From Massilia niastensis DSM 21313 (lineage in GTDB: Bacteria; Pseudomonadota; Gammaproteobacteria; Burkholderiales; Burkholderiaceae_D): a DNA stretch of 64,000 bases. The position numbers and the translations under genes were made by a program. Positions 39,465 to 48,203 of this stretch are shown here, in pieces. The DNA lies in contig NZ_KB908096.1 in assembly GCF_000382345.1 (NCBI RefSeq), forward strand, positions 41,598 through 105,597. The letters run 5' to 3'. A model generated the notes under the pieces. It did not search any database and had not been told where the DNA came from. It saw only the letters and a list, made by a program, of their open reading frames with translations. Positions within the stretch are counted from its first letter, which is position 1. The number at the start of each line of letters is the position of its first letter.

Positions 39465-40166
39465 TCAGGCTGGCCGCTGTCCCATGGTGAACGAAATGCT
39501 CCCGACGCCGCTTACCGTGGCGCCGACCCGATCGCCTGGCTGCAGCGCGCCCACGCCTGCCGGCGTACCGGTGAAGATCAGGTCGCCCGGCGCGAGCGCG
39601 ACGCTTTGCGAGATGTAGGCGATGACATCCGCGACCGGCCAGATGAGCTCCTCGAGATCGCCCTGCTGGCGCGGATCGCCGTTCACCGTCAGGCTGACGC
39701 TGCCGGCCCGGGGGTGCCCGGTCACGCCCACCGGGACGATGGGACCGCAGGGCGCCGATGCATCGAAACCTTTCGCCCAGTCCCAGGGCCTGCCCATCTT
39801 CTTGGCGACCGCCTGCAGGTCGCGCCGCGTCAGGTCGACGCCGACCGCATAACCCCAGACATGCTCGAGCGCCTGGTGCGCCGACAGGTTGGCGCCCCCT
39901 GTGCCGATCGCCACCACCATTTCCACCTCATGATGCAGGTCGTCGGTGAGCGGAGGATAAGGAACGGTCCCGCTGGCGGCGACCACCGCATCCGCCGGCT
40001 TCATGAAGAAGAACGGCGGCTCCCGGTCGGGATCATTGCCCATCTCGCGGGCATGCGCTTCATAGTTGCGGCCGACGCAGAACACGCGGCGGATCGGAAA
40101 CCGCGCTTCGCTCCCGGCGACGGCGCCGGATGCCTGCGGGGCGGGTGGAAAAACGAAATCGGACAT
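39465..40166 (-). CDS. Fumarylacetoacetate hydrolase family protein
   Basis: The 233-residue protein has the FAH/catechol-pathway fold, with VFCVGRNYEAHAREMG, PFFFMKPADAV, a metal-binding HHEVEMVVAIG and GDLIFTGTPAGVGAL. Members hydrolyse or decarboxylate acylpyruvates and 2-oxo-dienoates. The short length suggests the oxaloacetate decarboxylase/acylpyruvase-type branch, not the true fumarylacetoacetase. It lies 38 bases after the VOC gene in the same direction. Confidence 0.9.
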   Translation of the reverse strand: MSDFVFPPAPQASGAVAGSEARFPIRRVFCVGRNYEAHAREMGNDPDREPPFFFMKPADAVVAASGTVPYPPLTDDLHHEVEMVVAIGTGGANLSAHQALEHVWGYAVGVDLTRRDLQAVAKKMGRPWDWAKGFDASAPCGPIVPVGVTGHPRAGSVSLTVNGDPRQQGDLEELIWPVADVIAYISQSVALAPGDLIFTGTPAGVGALQPGDRVGATVSGVGSISFTMGQRPA

Positions 40167-40204
40167 GACGGCTTTCAGGTGGATGACGGTCGGGGGCGGC
40201 GGGT

Positions 40205-40627
40205 TCACTTCGCGAAGACCTGGCTGAGGTCGCCGAAAGCCTTGAATTCGAGCGCATTGCCCGAAGGGTCGAGGAAGAACATGGTCGCCTGCTCGCCGAC
40301 CTGGCCCTTGAACCGGACGTGCGGCTCGATGACGAAACGGGTGCCGGCGTCGCGCAACTTGCCGGCCAGGGCTTCCCACTCCGCCATCGGCAGGATCGCG
40401 CCGAAGTGCCGCACCGGCACCTTGTCGCCATCGACCTCGTTGGTCGACGCCGGGCCGAGTTCGTCCGGCGCCAGGTGGGCGACCACCTGGTGGCCATGGA
40501 AATTGAAGTCGACCCACTCATCGGAGCTGCGGCCTTCGGGGCAGCCGAGCAGGTCCCCATAAAAGCGCCGCGCTTCGGCAAGGTCGCGGACCGGGAAGGC
40601 CAGGTGGAACAATGGAATGGATTGCAT
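40205..40627 (-). CDS. VOC (glyoxalase/dioxygenase) superfamily protein
   Basis: The 140-residue protein has [38 protein letters not shown] and [15 protein letters not shown]. The His, His and Glu in these blocks match metal-ligand positions of the vicinal-oxygen-chelate fold. Its reaction is not predictable. It lies between the FMN oxidase gene and the FAH gene, with gaps of 46 and 38 bases, so it belongs to the same operon. Confidence 0.88.
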   Translation of the reverse strand: MQSIPLFHLAFPVRDLAEARRFYGDLLGCPEGRSSDEWVDFNFHGHQVVAHLAPDELGPASTNEVDGDKVPVRHFGAILPMAEWEALAGKLRDAGTRFVIEPHVRFKGQVGEQATMFFLDPSGNALEFKAFGDLSQVFAK

Positions 40628-40673
40628 GGAGTCTCCTTGGGAATCGTCGTGGTGAATGTCAAACAGCTGTTCT

Positions 40674-41897
40674 TCAGCGATAGGGGCACAGGTGGGTCTG
40701 CGCATCGAGCTCCTGCAAACCGTTAATGCCCAGCATCGCCATGTTGCGCGATACCTCCTGCTGCAGGAGGCTGATCGCATGCCCTACCCCGGCCTCGCCC
40801 CCGACCGCCGCCGCATAGCCGAACGGCCGGCCGACGAAGACGAAGCGGGCGCCCAGCGCCAGCGCCTTGAGCACGTCCGAGCCGCGCCGGATGCCGCTAT
40901 CCATCATCACCGGGATGTCGGGGCAGGCGTCGACGATCCCCGGCAGCACGCGCAGGGGAGAAACGGCGCCGTCGAGCTGCCTGCCGCCGTGGTTCGAGAC
41001 GATGATGCCATCCGCGCCCATGTCGCGGGCAATGCGGGCGTCCTCCCGGTGCAGGATGCCTTTGATGACGATCCTGCCGGGCCAGATCTTGCGGATCAGC
41101 CCGAAGTGCTCCCAGTTCAGGTGTCCGCGGTCGGAGAAATCGCGGGTCACCGACTTGGACAGGATCGGCGCGCCGCGCCGCGCATAGTTGTTTTCGAAAT
41201 GCGGCATTCCGTGCTGCAGGATCGTCCTGAAGAAGGTGCCGAACAGCCAGCGCGGATGCGAGATGCCCTGCCAGGCCAGGCCCAGGCTCGGACGCAGGGG
41301 CGAAGTGAAGCCGCTGCGGGCGAAGTGCTCGGGATTCGGCGTGACCGGCGTGTCCACCGTGAACACCATGGTCTGGAAGCCCGCATTCCCGATCCGGTCC
41401 ACCAGCGCCGTGATGTTCGGGACATCGCCCGGCAGGTAGGCCTGGAACCAGGCGCCCAGCTTTTCCTTCGCCACGTCCTCGAGCCGGATCAGGGAGGATC
41501 CGCTCATGATCATCGGAACGTTGGCGCGCGCCGCCGAGCGCGCCAGGACCAGGTCGCCGCGATACGCGGAAAGCGCACTGATACCCATCGGGGCGATGCC
41601 GAACGGCGCCGCATACTCATGGCCGAACAGCGTTGCCACCGTGCTGCGCCGGGATACGTCCTTCAATACCCGGGTGACGAACCCGTAGTCGTCGAAACAT
41701 TCGCGATTGCCGCGCAAGCTGCGCCGGGTCTCCGCCGCCATGGAGATGTAGCCGAACACCGGGCGCGGCAGGTGGCGCCGAGCGGCATGCTCGAAATCCT
41801 CGAGGCTGCGCAGTTCCCGAAGGCGTGCGGGAAGCGCCGGGGGCGCAGCGCGGCTGGCGGAGGATGGAAGGTCGTGGGAGGCGATGGCAGTAGTCAT
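40674..41897 (-). CDS. FMN-dependent alpha-hydroxy-acid oxidase/dehydrogenase
   Basis: The 407-residue protein is of the lactate/mandelate/glycolate oxidase family. FMN and substrate motifs are [27 protein letters not shown], and the catalytic-base block [10 protein letters not shown], followed by [20 protein letters not shown]. It oxidises a 2-hydroxy acid to the 2-oxo acid; membrane LldD-like or soluble forms cannot be separated here. It is divergent from a LysR regulator across 96 bases and heads the operon with VOC, FAH and GlcG-like genes. Confidence 0.92.
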   Translation of the reverse strand: MTTAIASHDLPSSASRAAPPALPARLRELRSLEDFEHAARRHLPRPVFGYISMAAETRRSLRGNRECFDDYGFVTRVLKDVSRRSTVATLFGHEYAAPFGIAPMGISALSAYRGDLVLARSAARANVPMIMSGSSLIRLEDVAKEKLGAWFQAYLPGDVPNITALVDRIGNAGFQTMVFTVDTPVTPNPEHFARSGFTSPLRPSLGLAWQGISHPRWLFGTFFRTILQHGMPHFENNYARRGAPILSKSVTRDFSDRGHLNWEHFGLIRKIWPGRIVIKGILHREDARIARDMGADGIIVSNHGGRQLDGAVSPLRVLPGIVDACPDIPVMMDSGIRRGSDVLKALALGARFVFVGRPFGYAAAVGGEAGVGHAISLLQQEVSRNMAMLGINGLQELDAQTHLCPYR

Positions 41898-41960
41898 GGT
41901 GCGGTGGATGCGCTGGATGAGCCCTATTGTGCTCAAGGTGGGAACCAAGGACAATTTCAT

Positions 41961-41975
41961 CTTCGAATATTCAAA
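41961..41975 (+). promoter_or_regulatory. LysR-type T-N11-A operator candidate
   Basis: CTTCGAATATTCAAA contains the palindrome GAATATTC (41965-41972) with TT/AA flanks, fitting the T-N11-A form of LysR sites. It is about 20 bases before the LysR start in the region shared with the divergent oxidase operon. Confidence 0.5.
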
Positions 41976-41993
41976 CTGAAGGAGATGTTCATT

Positions 41994-42896
41994 ATGGAGA
42001 CGCGGTTCCTGGACAGTTTCGTGACCATCGCCGAATGCGGCTCGATGGCCGAAGCGGCGCGCCGCCTCAATGTGACGCCCACCGCGCTGGCGCAGCGGGT
42101 GCGGGCGCTGGAGGATGAATTGAACGTGAAGCTGATCGAACGCTCGGGACGGACGGTGCAGCTGACCGAGGGGGGCGCCCGGGTGCTGGCGCGCGCGCGG
42201 CGCTTCCAGCGCGAAGTGCGGGAACTGAAGGCGGCCGCTTCCGAGGAGGCCTTCGCCGGGGAGTTGAGGCTGGGGACGATTTCCACGGCGCTGACCGGCA
42301 TGCTGCCGGCGATCCTCGCCACGCTCGCCGGACGGCATCCGAAGGTGGATGTCTATATCGTAGCGGAGGTGTCGCGCCTGCTGTATCACCAGGTGGTGAG
42401 CGAAGCGCTCGACGCGGCCCTGATCATCGAGCCGCAGTTCGCGATTCCCAAGTCCCTGGTCTGGCGCGTGCTGCGTTCCGAGCCGCTGGTGGTGCTGGCG
42501 CCGGCCTCGCTGGCGCACCTGCCGCCGCTCGAACTGCTGGCCACCCAGCCCCTGATCCGCTACGACAGGAACAACTGGGGAGGCCAGCTCGCCGACCGCT
42601 ACCTGCAGGAGCAGCAGATCTTCCCGCACGAGCGCTTCGAACTCGACGCGCTCGATGCGATCGCCCTGCTGGTCGAGCGCGGCCTCGGGGTGTCGCTGGT
42701 GCCCGACTGGCCGCGCGCGTGGCCGCTGCCGGAAGGCGTGACGATCATCGCCCTGCCCGGCCAGGCGCCGGTGCGCAAGCTGGGACTCTTGTGGCGCGCC
42801 AGGTCGCCTTTCAGCCGCATGCTCGACGAGTTGCTGGAACTGCCCGATCCGCAGGCAGGCCAGGACGACGCGTTCAAGGCGGAACGCGCCGGCTAG
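41994..42896 (+). CDS. LysR-family transcriptional regulator
   Basis: The 300-residue protein starts with a winged helix-turn-helix (FVTIAECGSMAEAARRLNVT) and ends in a ligand-binding domain (GELRLGTISTALTGMLPAIL onward). It is flanked on both sides by catabolic genes and probably activates both groups when their substrate is present. The ATG at 41994 is preferred because AAGGAG lies 9 bases upstream; an in-frame ATG at 41985 lies directly against that site. The terminator hairpin overlaps its stop codon. Confidence 0.92.
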   Translation: METRFLDSFVTIAECGSMAEAARRLNVTPTALAQRVRALEDELNVKLIERSGRTVQLTEGGARVLARARRFQREVRELKAAASEEAFAGELRLGTISTALTGMLPAILATLAGRHPKVDVYIVAEVSRLLYHQVVSEALDAALIIEPQFAIPKSLVWRVLRSEPLVVLAPASLAHLPPLELLATQPLIRYDRNNWGGQLADRYLQEQQIFPHERFELDALDAIALLVERGLGVSLVPDWPRAWPLPEGVTIIALPGQAPVRKLGLLWRARSPFSRMLDELLELPDPQAGQDDAFKAERAG

Positions 42897-42911
42897 GGGC
42901 GGCGCGTTCCG
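42880..42911. terminator. Hairpin across the LysR stop codon
   Basis: CGGAACGCGCCG and CGGCGCGTTCCG pair perfectly over 12 bp around the TAG stop. It separates the LysR gene from the convergent Bug-receptor gene and may terminate both. Confidence 0.6.
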
Positions 42912-42929
42912 TCACTGCCTGGCGCCCGC

Positions 42930-43919
42930 TTATTCAGCCTTGATGTTTGCGCTGCGCAGCAGCTTGGCCCACTTCGGCACTTCCTGCTGCATGTAGGCCT
43001 TCAACTCGGCGGAGGAGCCGCCGACCGCGGTCAGCCCCTGCTGCCCGAGCTTTGCGCGCACATCGGGCGATCCCAGGCTTTTCTTCACTTCGGCATTGAG
43101 CCGGTCGACAATGGGCTGCGGCGTGCCGGCGGGTACGAACATGCCGAACCATGTCAGGGCTTCGAAGCCCGGCAGGCCGGACTCGGCCACCGTCGGAATT
43201 TCCGGCGCGGCGTTGCTGCGCTGCAGGCTGCTCACGGCCAGCGCGCGCAGCTTCCCGCTCTTGATGTGCGGCAGCAGGGACGGCAGGTTGCCGAACATCA
43301 CCGGCACCTGGTTGCCGAGCAGGTCGGAAATGGCGTTCGCCTCCCCCTTGTACGGAACGTGGACCATGGGCACCTTGGCCATCTGCGAGAACAGTTCGGT
43401 GGCGACGTGCTGCGGGCCGCCCTGGCCCGACGACGCATACGACATGCCGCCGTTCTGGCGCCTGGCGTAGGCGATCAGTTCCTGGATGTTCTTGACCGGC
43501 ACCGCGGGATTCACCACCATCACCATCGGCACCGAGGCCAGCAGCGAGATCGGCGTGAAATCGGCGACCGGGTCGACTTTCATCTTCGCATAGATGCTCG
43601 GCGCCACCACCATGGTCGACTGGGTGGCCACCAGCACGTTGTATCCATCCGCGGGCGCCTTGGCCGCCTGCTCGGCGGCGATGACGCCGGTCGCGCCCGG
43701 GCGATTTTCCACATAGAAGGAACCGCCCATGCTCTTGCCCATGCTCTGCGTCACCAGGCGCGCCACGTTGTCGACCGCGCCTCCCGCCGAGAACCCGACG
43801 ATCACCTTCACCGGCTTGGAGGGATACGTGTCCGCCAGCGCCATTGCCGGAACGAGGCTTGCGCACAGTGCGAACGTGAGGAGGCTGCGCCTCGGGATGC
43901 CACTTGTCTTGAATGTCAT
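42930..43919 (-). CDS. Bug-type tripartite tricarboxylate transporter receptor
   Basis: The 329-residue protein has a signal peptide with an RR pair (IPRRSLLTFALCASLVPAMA) and the Bug pattern YPSKPVKVIVGFSAGGAVDN, NRPGATGVIAAEQAAK, and HVPYKGEANAISDLLGNQV. It would bind an organic anion in the periplasm. Its usual membrane partners (TctA/TctB) are not in the window; orphan Bug receptors are common in Burkholderiales. It is downstream of a DapA-like gene and close to a LysR regulator, so its ligand is probably the substrate of this catabolic locus. Confidence 0.92.
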   Translation of the reverse strand: MTFKTSGIPRRSLLTFALCASLVPAMALADTYPSKPVKVIVGFSAGGAVDNVARLVTQSMGKSMGGSFYVENRPGATGVIAAEQAAKAPADGYNVLVATQSTMVVAPSIYAKMKVDPVADFTPISLLASVPMVMVVNPAVPVKNIQELIAYARRQNGGMSYASSGQGGPQHVATELFSQMAKVPMVHVPYKGEANAISDLLGNQVPVMFGNLPSLLPHIKSGKLRALAVSSLQRSNAAPEIPTVAESGLPGFEALTWFGMFVPAGTPQPIVDRLNAEVKKSLGSPDVRAKLGQQGLTAVGGSSAELKAYMQQEVPKWAKLLRSANIKAE

Positions 43920-43993
43920 GCTGCCTGTCTCCAATATATTATGATTATGAATCTACGTCGTTCAGACCAGTTGCGCGTGTCCGCCGCCGGTCC

Positions 43994-44923
43994 TCACCTC
44001 AGATCTTCCACCTGGGGCATGCTGAACCCGAGCTGGTGAAGTCCGCTCTCCAGCCGATCCCTCTGGTCCGGCGCGAGTTCCACGAGCGGCGGACGCACCG
44101 CGCGCCAGCCGTCGTCGCCGGTCTTCCAGGCGATCGCCGCCTTCATGGCGGGAATCATCGGGAATTGCTGGAACACCGCGCGGGTCTGGTCCAGCGCGCG
44201 CTGCTGCTCGTCCGCCCCTTCCTGGCGCCAGCTTTCGTACAGCGCGACCATCGGCGCGGGATTGACGTTGCCGGTGGCCGTGATGCAGCCGGCGCCGCCG
44301 GCGCGCATGTTCGCGAGCAGGAAGGTCTCGCTGCCCGCGAACACGTCGAAGCCTTCCGGCTGGAAGTTCCTGAGCATCGCCTCGGTATGGCTCCAGTCTC
44401 CGGCGCTGTCCTTGACGCCGGCGATGGTGCCCGGGTAGGCCTTGAGCAGGCGTTCGATCAGGCCGAGGCTGATCGGCACCTGGGTAACGGGCGGGATGTG
44501 GTAGAGGTAGATCCTCAGGCGTTCATCGGCGACCGCGTCGATCAGCGCCGCGAAACTCCTGAACAGGCCCTCGTCGCTGACGCCCTTGTAGTAGAACGGC
44601 GGCAGCATCAGCACGCCGCCGCAGCCCGCTTCCACCGCATGCCGGGTGAGTTCGACCGCGTCTCCGAGCGCGCATGCCCCGGTCCCCGGCATCATGCGTC
44701 CGGCCGGCAGGCCGGCGTCCAGCAAGGCGTCGAGCAGGCGGTGCTTTTCCGCCAGCGTCAGCGAAGTCGCCTCCGAGTTGGTGCCGAAGATCGACAGGCC
44801 GACGTCCTGCTTCAGCAGCCATGCGCAGTGCCGGGTGAAGCGCTCGACGGAAGGGGTCAGGTCCGCATTGAAGGGTGTGAGAACCGGCGAAAACACGCCG
44901 CGAAGACGAGTGGTGGTGGTCAT
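43994..44923 (-). CDS. DapA/NAL-superfamily lyase or aldolase
   Basis: The 309-residue TIM-barrel protein keeps the Schiff-base lysine in AGVKDSAGDW, the tyrosine in RIYLYHIPPV, and the family GTNSEATSLTLAEKHRLL block (GTNSE in place of GTTGE). These enzymes cleave or dehydrate 2-oxo acids. The substrate is not predictable; the GTNSE variation and catabolic context argue against lysine biosynthesis. It is the first gene of a pair with the Bug receptor and has an inverted-repeat promoter region of its own. Confidence 0.9.
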   Translation of the reverse strand: MTTTTRLRGVFSPVLTPFNADLTPSVERFTRHCAWLLKQDVGLSIFGTNSEATSLTLAEKHRLLDALLDAGLPAGRMMPGTGACALGDAVELTRHAVEAGCGGVLMLPPFYYKGVSDEGLFRSFAALIDAVADERLRIYLYHIPPVTQVPISLGLIERLLKAYPGTIAGVKDSAGDWSHTEAMLRNFQPEGFDVFAGSETFLLANMRAGGAGCITATGNVNPAPMVALYESWRQEGADEQQRALDQTRAVFQQFPMIPAMKAAIAWKTGDDGWRAVRPPLVELAPDQRDRLESGLHQLGFSMPQVEDLR

Positions 44924-44943
44924 GGAGGTCCCGAGTGAGTGAT

Positions 44944-44986
44944 GGGCGACAGGCGCTACATGGCCATTCTAGTAAGCCTGTCGCCC
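44944..44986 (-). promoter_or_regulatory. 11-bp inverted repeat flanking a -10 element
   Basis: GGGCGACAGGC and GCCTGTCGCCC (44944-44954 and 44976-44986) are perfect inverted copies around a 21-base spacer. On the minus strand the spacer holds TAGAAT, a plausible -10, with the DapA-like start about 40 bases further on. The arms would place a dimeric regulator across the promoter. An RNA hairpin is an alternative role. Confidence 0.55.
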
Positions 44987-45039
44987 AACAAAAACATCAT
45001 TCTTGGCACTTCAGAATCCATGAAAAGTGGATGCAGGGC

Positions 45040-48000
45040 TCATCCGCCAACCCGATCTTCCTTCCCGTGCGCCATGTAGTACATCAGGGGCAGCAGCAGG
45101 AGCGTCAGCACCGTCGACGACAGCACCCCGCCGATGACGACGGTCGCCAGCGGCCGCTGCACTTCGGCGCCGGTCCCGGTGGCGATCGCCATCGGCAGGA
45201 AGCCGAGCGAGGCCACCAGCGCCGTCATGAGGACCGGCCGCAGCCGGGTCAGGGCGCCCTCGTGCACCGCCTCGGCCAGCGGCATGCCGCCCTCGCGCAG
45301 GCTGCGGATGAACGACAGCATCACCAGCCCGTTCAGCACGGCCACCCCCGACAGCGCGATGAAGCCCACGGCGGCGGAGATCGACATCGGTATCCCGCGC
45401 AGCCACAGGGCGAAGATCCCGCCGGTCAGGGCGAAGGGAATGCCGGTGAACACCAGCAGCCCATCCTTGACGTTGTTGAACACCACGAACAGCAGCGCGA
45501 ACACCAGCAGCAGCGAGGCCGGCACGACGAGCTGCAGGCGCTTGGCCGCCGCCTGCAGGTTCTCGAACTGCCCGCCCCAGGTCGTCCAGTAGCCGACCGG
45601 CACCTTGACCCCGGCGTGGATGCGGCGTTCGGCTTCCTCGACGAAGGAGCCGATATCGCGGCCGCGCACGTTGGCCGTCACCACGACCCGGCGCTTGCCC
45701 TGCTCCCGGCTCATCTGGTTCGGGCCGGGCGCGGTGTCGAAGCTCGCGATCTCGCCCAGCGTGATGAAGTGGCGCGGCTGGTCCGTGCCCGCAGCGGCGT
45801 CGCCTGCGGGCAGCGGAACCGGCAGCCGCCGCAGGGCGTCGATATCGCTGCGCACCGCTTCCGGCAGGCGCACCACGATGTCGAAGCGCCGGTCGCCCTG
45901 GAACAGCGTGCCCGCCTCGCGTCCCGCCGTCGCCGTCGAGATCAGATCCTGCACCTCGGCGATGTTCAGGCCCATGCGGGCGGCCCGTTCCCGGTCGACC
46001 CGGATCTGCAGCATCGGCAGCCCGGTGGTCTGCTCCACGGTGACTTCGCTCGCCCCCGGCACCTGTTCCAGCACGCTCCCGATGCGGGCGGCGGTGGCGT
46101 TCAGGATGTCGAGATCGTCGCCGAACACCTTGACCGCGACATCGCTGCGCACGCCCGAGATCAGTTCGTTCACCCTGAGCTGGATCGGCTGGCTGAACTC
46201 ATGGCTGTTGCCCGGCAGCGTGTCGACGGTTGTCCGGATGGCGGCCAGCAGCTGGTCGCGCGTCTTCTTCGGCCTGGGCCACGCGCTTTCCGGCTTGAGC
46301 ATGATGTAGCCGTCCGATACGCTGGGCGGCATCGGGTCGGAGGCGATTTCCGCCGTGCCGGTGCGGGCGAACACCCGGGCGATCTCCGGGAACCTGTTCA
46401 TCAGGGTGGTCTCGATCTGCTGCTGCATCCTGACCGACTGGGTCAGGCTGGTTCCCGGTATCCGTACCGTCAGCACCGCGAAATCGCCTTCGTTCAGGTT
46501 GGGCACGAACTCGGCGCCCAGCCGGGTGGCCAGCAAGGTCGAGAGCGCGATCATGATGCCGGCGAAGGCCAGCGCCACGGGCCGGTTCGCCATCACATAG
46601 CGCAGGCAGGGTTCGTAATGGCGCTTTGCGCCCTGCATCAGGCGGCTCTCCTTCTCGGCGACGCTCTTCCCCATGAACAGGGCGACGCCGGCGGGCACGA
46701 AGCTGACCGACAGGATCATCGCGCCCAGCAGGGCGATCACGACCGTGAACGCCATCGGATGGAACATCTTGCCCTCGATCCCGGTGAGCACGAAGATCGG
46801 CAGGTAGACGATCATGATGATCAGCTGGCCGAAGAGGAGCGGCCGGCGCGCTTCCTGGGCGGCGAGGAAGACTTCGTCGAAGCGCTCCTGCATCGTCAGC
46901 GGACGTCCCCGCGCGGCCTGGGCATGCGCCAGGCGCCGCACGCAGTTCTCGACGATCACGACGGCGCCGTCGACGATGATCCCGAAGTCGAGCGCCCCGA
47001 GGCTGAGCAGGTTGGCGCTGACGTTGTTGGCCACCATGCCGGAGAAGGTGAACAGCATGGACAGCGGAATGACCATCGCGGTCAGCAGCGCCGCCCGGAT
47101 ATTCCCGAGGAACAGGAACAGCACGCCGATCACCAGCACCGCGCCTTCCAGCAGGTTGTTCCTGACCGTCCTGATCGCCCGTTCTACCAGCACGGTACGG
47201 TCGTAGACCGTGACGGCCTTGACGCCGGCCGGCAGGCTGCGGTTGATCTCGGCCATCTTGCGGTCGACCGCGGTCGACACCGTGCGGCTGTTCTCGCCGA
47301 TCAGCATGAAGACGGTGCCCAGCACGACTTCCTGGCCGTTCTCGGTGGCGGCGCCGGTGCGCAGCTCGCGGCCGATCGACACCTCGGCCACGTCCTGGAT
47401 GCGCACCGGCGCGCCGCCGATGCTGGAGACCACGATGTTGCCGATGTCGGCCATCGAGCCCACCTGGCCCGGGGCGCGGATCAGGTACTGCTCCCCTGCC
47501 CGTTCGATATAGCCGGCGCCGACGTTGCTGTTGTTCTTCTCCAGCGCCGCCACGACATCGGCCAGGCTCAGTCCATACGAGGACAGGATGTTCGGATTCG
47601 GCGCGACCAGGAATTCCTTGTCGTAGCCGCCGATGGAATTGATCTCCGTGACGCCCGCCACATTGCGCAGCTGCGGCTTGATGATCCAGTCCTGGATCTC
47701 GCGCAGGTCGGTCGGCGTATAGGGCGTGCCGTCGGGCTTCGTGGCGCCGGGCACGGTCTCCACGGTCCAGAGGTAGATCTCGCTCAGCCCCGTGGCGATC
47801 GGCCCCATGGTGGGCACGGCCCCCGCCGGCAACTGCTCGCGCGCGTCCTGCAGGCGCTGGCTGACCAGCTGGCGGGCGAAATGGATGTCGGTGCCGTCCT
47901 TGAAGACGACGGTCACCTGGGACAGGCCGTAGCGCGAGAGCGACCGGAAGGACTCCAGGCGGGGCAGGCCCGACATCAGCGACTCGATCGGGAAGGTGAT

Positions 48001-48192
48001 GCGCTGCTCGGTCTCGAGCGGCGAGTAGCCGGGGGCGGCGGTGTTGATCTGCACCTGGACATTGGTGACGTCCGGGACGGCGTCGATGGGCAGCCGCTGG
48101 TAGTTGTATACGCCTGCCGCCGCCATGATGAACACGAAGAACATGACCAGCCAGCGGTGCGCGATGGAGGCGCGGATGATCCGATTGAACAT
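45040..48192 (-). CDS. czcA: Heavy-metal RND efflux permease (CzcA)
   Basis: The 1050-residue inner-membrane protein is a proton-driven RND pump for divalent metals. The HME signature in helix IV is DFGIIVDGAVVIVEN, typical of the Zn/Co/Cd (HME1) group. It has about twelve membrane helices and two large periplasmic loops. The upstream in-frame ATG at 48207 overlaps the czcB stop (ATGA), but GGAGAGCCC sits before the ATG at 48192, whose product starts with the family-typical MFNRIIRASIAHRW. It is the last gene of the czc-cad series. Confidence 0.93.
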   Translation of the reverse strand: MFNRIIRASIAHRWLVMFFVFIMAAAGVYNYQRLPIDAVPDVTNVQVQINTAAPGYSPLETEQRITFPIESLMSGLPRLESFRSLSRYGLSQVTVVFKDGTDIHFARQLVSQRLQDAREQLPAGAVPTMGPIATGLSEIYLWTVETVPGATKPDGTPYTPTDLREIQDWIIKPQLRNVAGVTEINSIGGYDKEFLVAPNPNILSSYGLSLADVVAALEKNNSNVGAGYIERAGEQYLIRAPGQVGSMADIGNIVVSSIGGAPVRIQDVAEVSIGRELRTGAATENGQEVVLGTVFMLIGENSRTVSTAVDRKMAEINRSLPAGVKAVTVYDRTVLVERAIRTVRNNLLEGAVLVIGVLFLFLGNIRAALLTAMVIPLSMLFTFSGMVANNVSANLLSLGALDFGIIVDGAVVIVENCVRRLAHAQAARGRPLTMQERFDEVFLAAQEARRPLLFGQLIIMIVYLPIFVLTGIEGKMFHPMAFTVVIALLGAMILSVSFVPAGVALFMGKSVAEKESRLMQGAKRHYEPCLRYVMANRPVALAFAGIMIALSTLLATRLGAEFVPNLNEGDFAVLTVRIPGTSLTQSVRMQQQIETTLMNRFPEIARVFARTGTAEIASDPMPPSVSDGYIMLKPESAWPRPKKTRDQLLAAIRTTVDTLPGNSHEFSQPIQLRVNELISGVRSDVAVKVFGDDLDILNATAARIGSVLEQVPGASEVTVEQTTGLPMLQIRVDRERAARMGLNIAEVQDLISTATAGREAGTLFQGDRRFDIVVRLPEAVRSDIDALRRLPVPLPAGDAAAGTDQPRHFITLGEIASFDTAPGPNQMSREQGKRRVVVTANVRGRDIGSFVEEAERRIHAGVKVPVGYWTTWGGQFENLQAAAKRLQLVVPASLLLVFALLFVVFNNVKDGLLVFTGIPFALTGGIFALWLRGIPMSISAAVGFIALSGVAVLNGLVMLSFIRSLREGGMPLAEAVHEGALTRLRPVLMTALVASLGFLPMAIATGTGAEVQRPLATVVIGGVLSSTVLTLLLLPLMYYMAHGKEDRVGG

Positions 48193-48203
48193 GGGCTCTC
48201 CGT

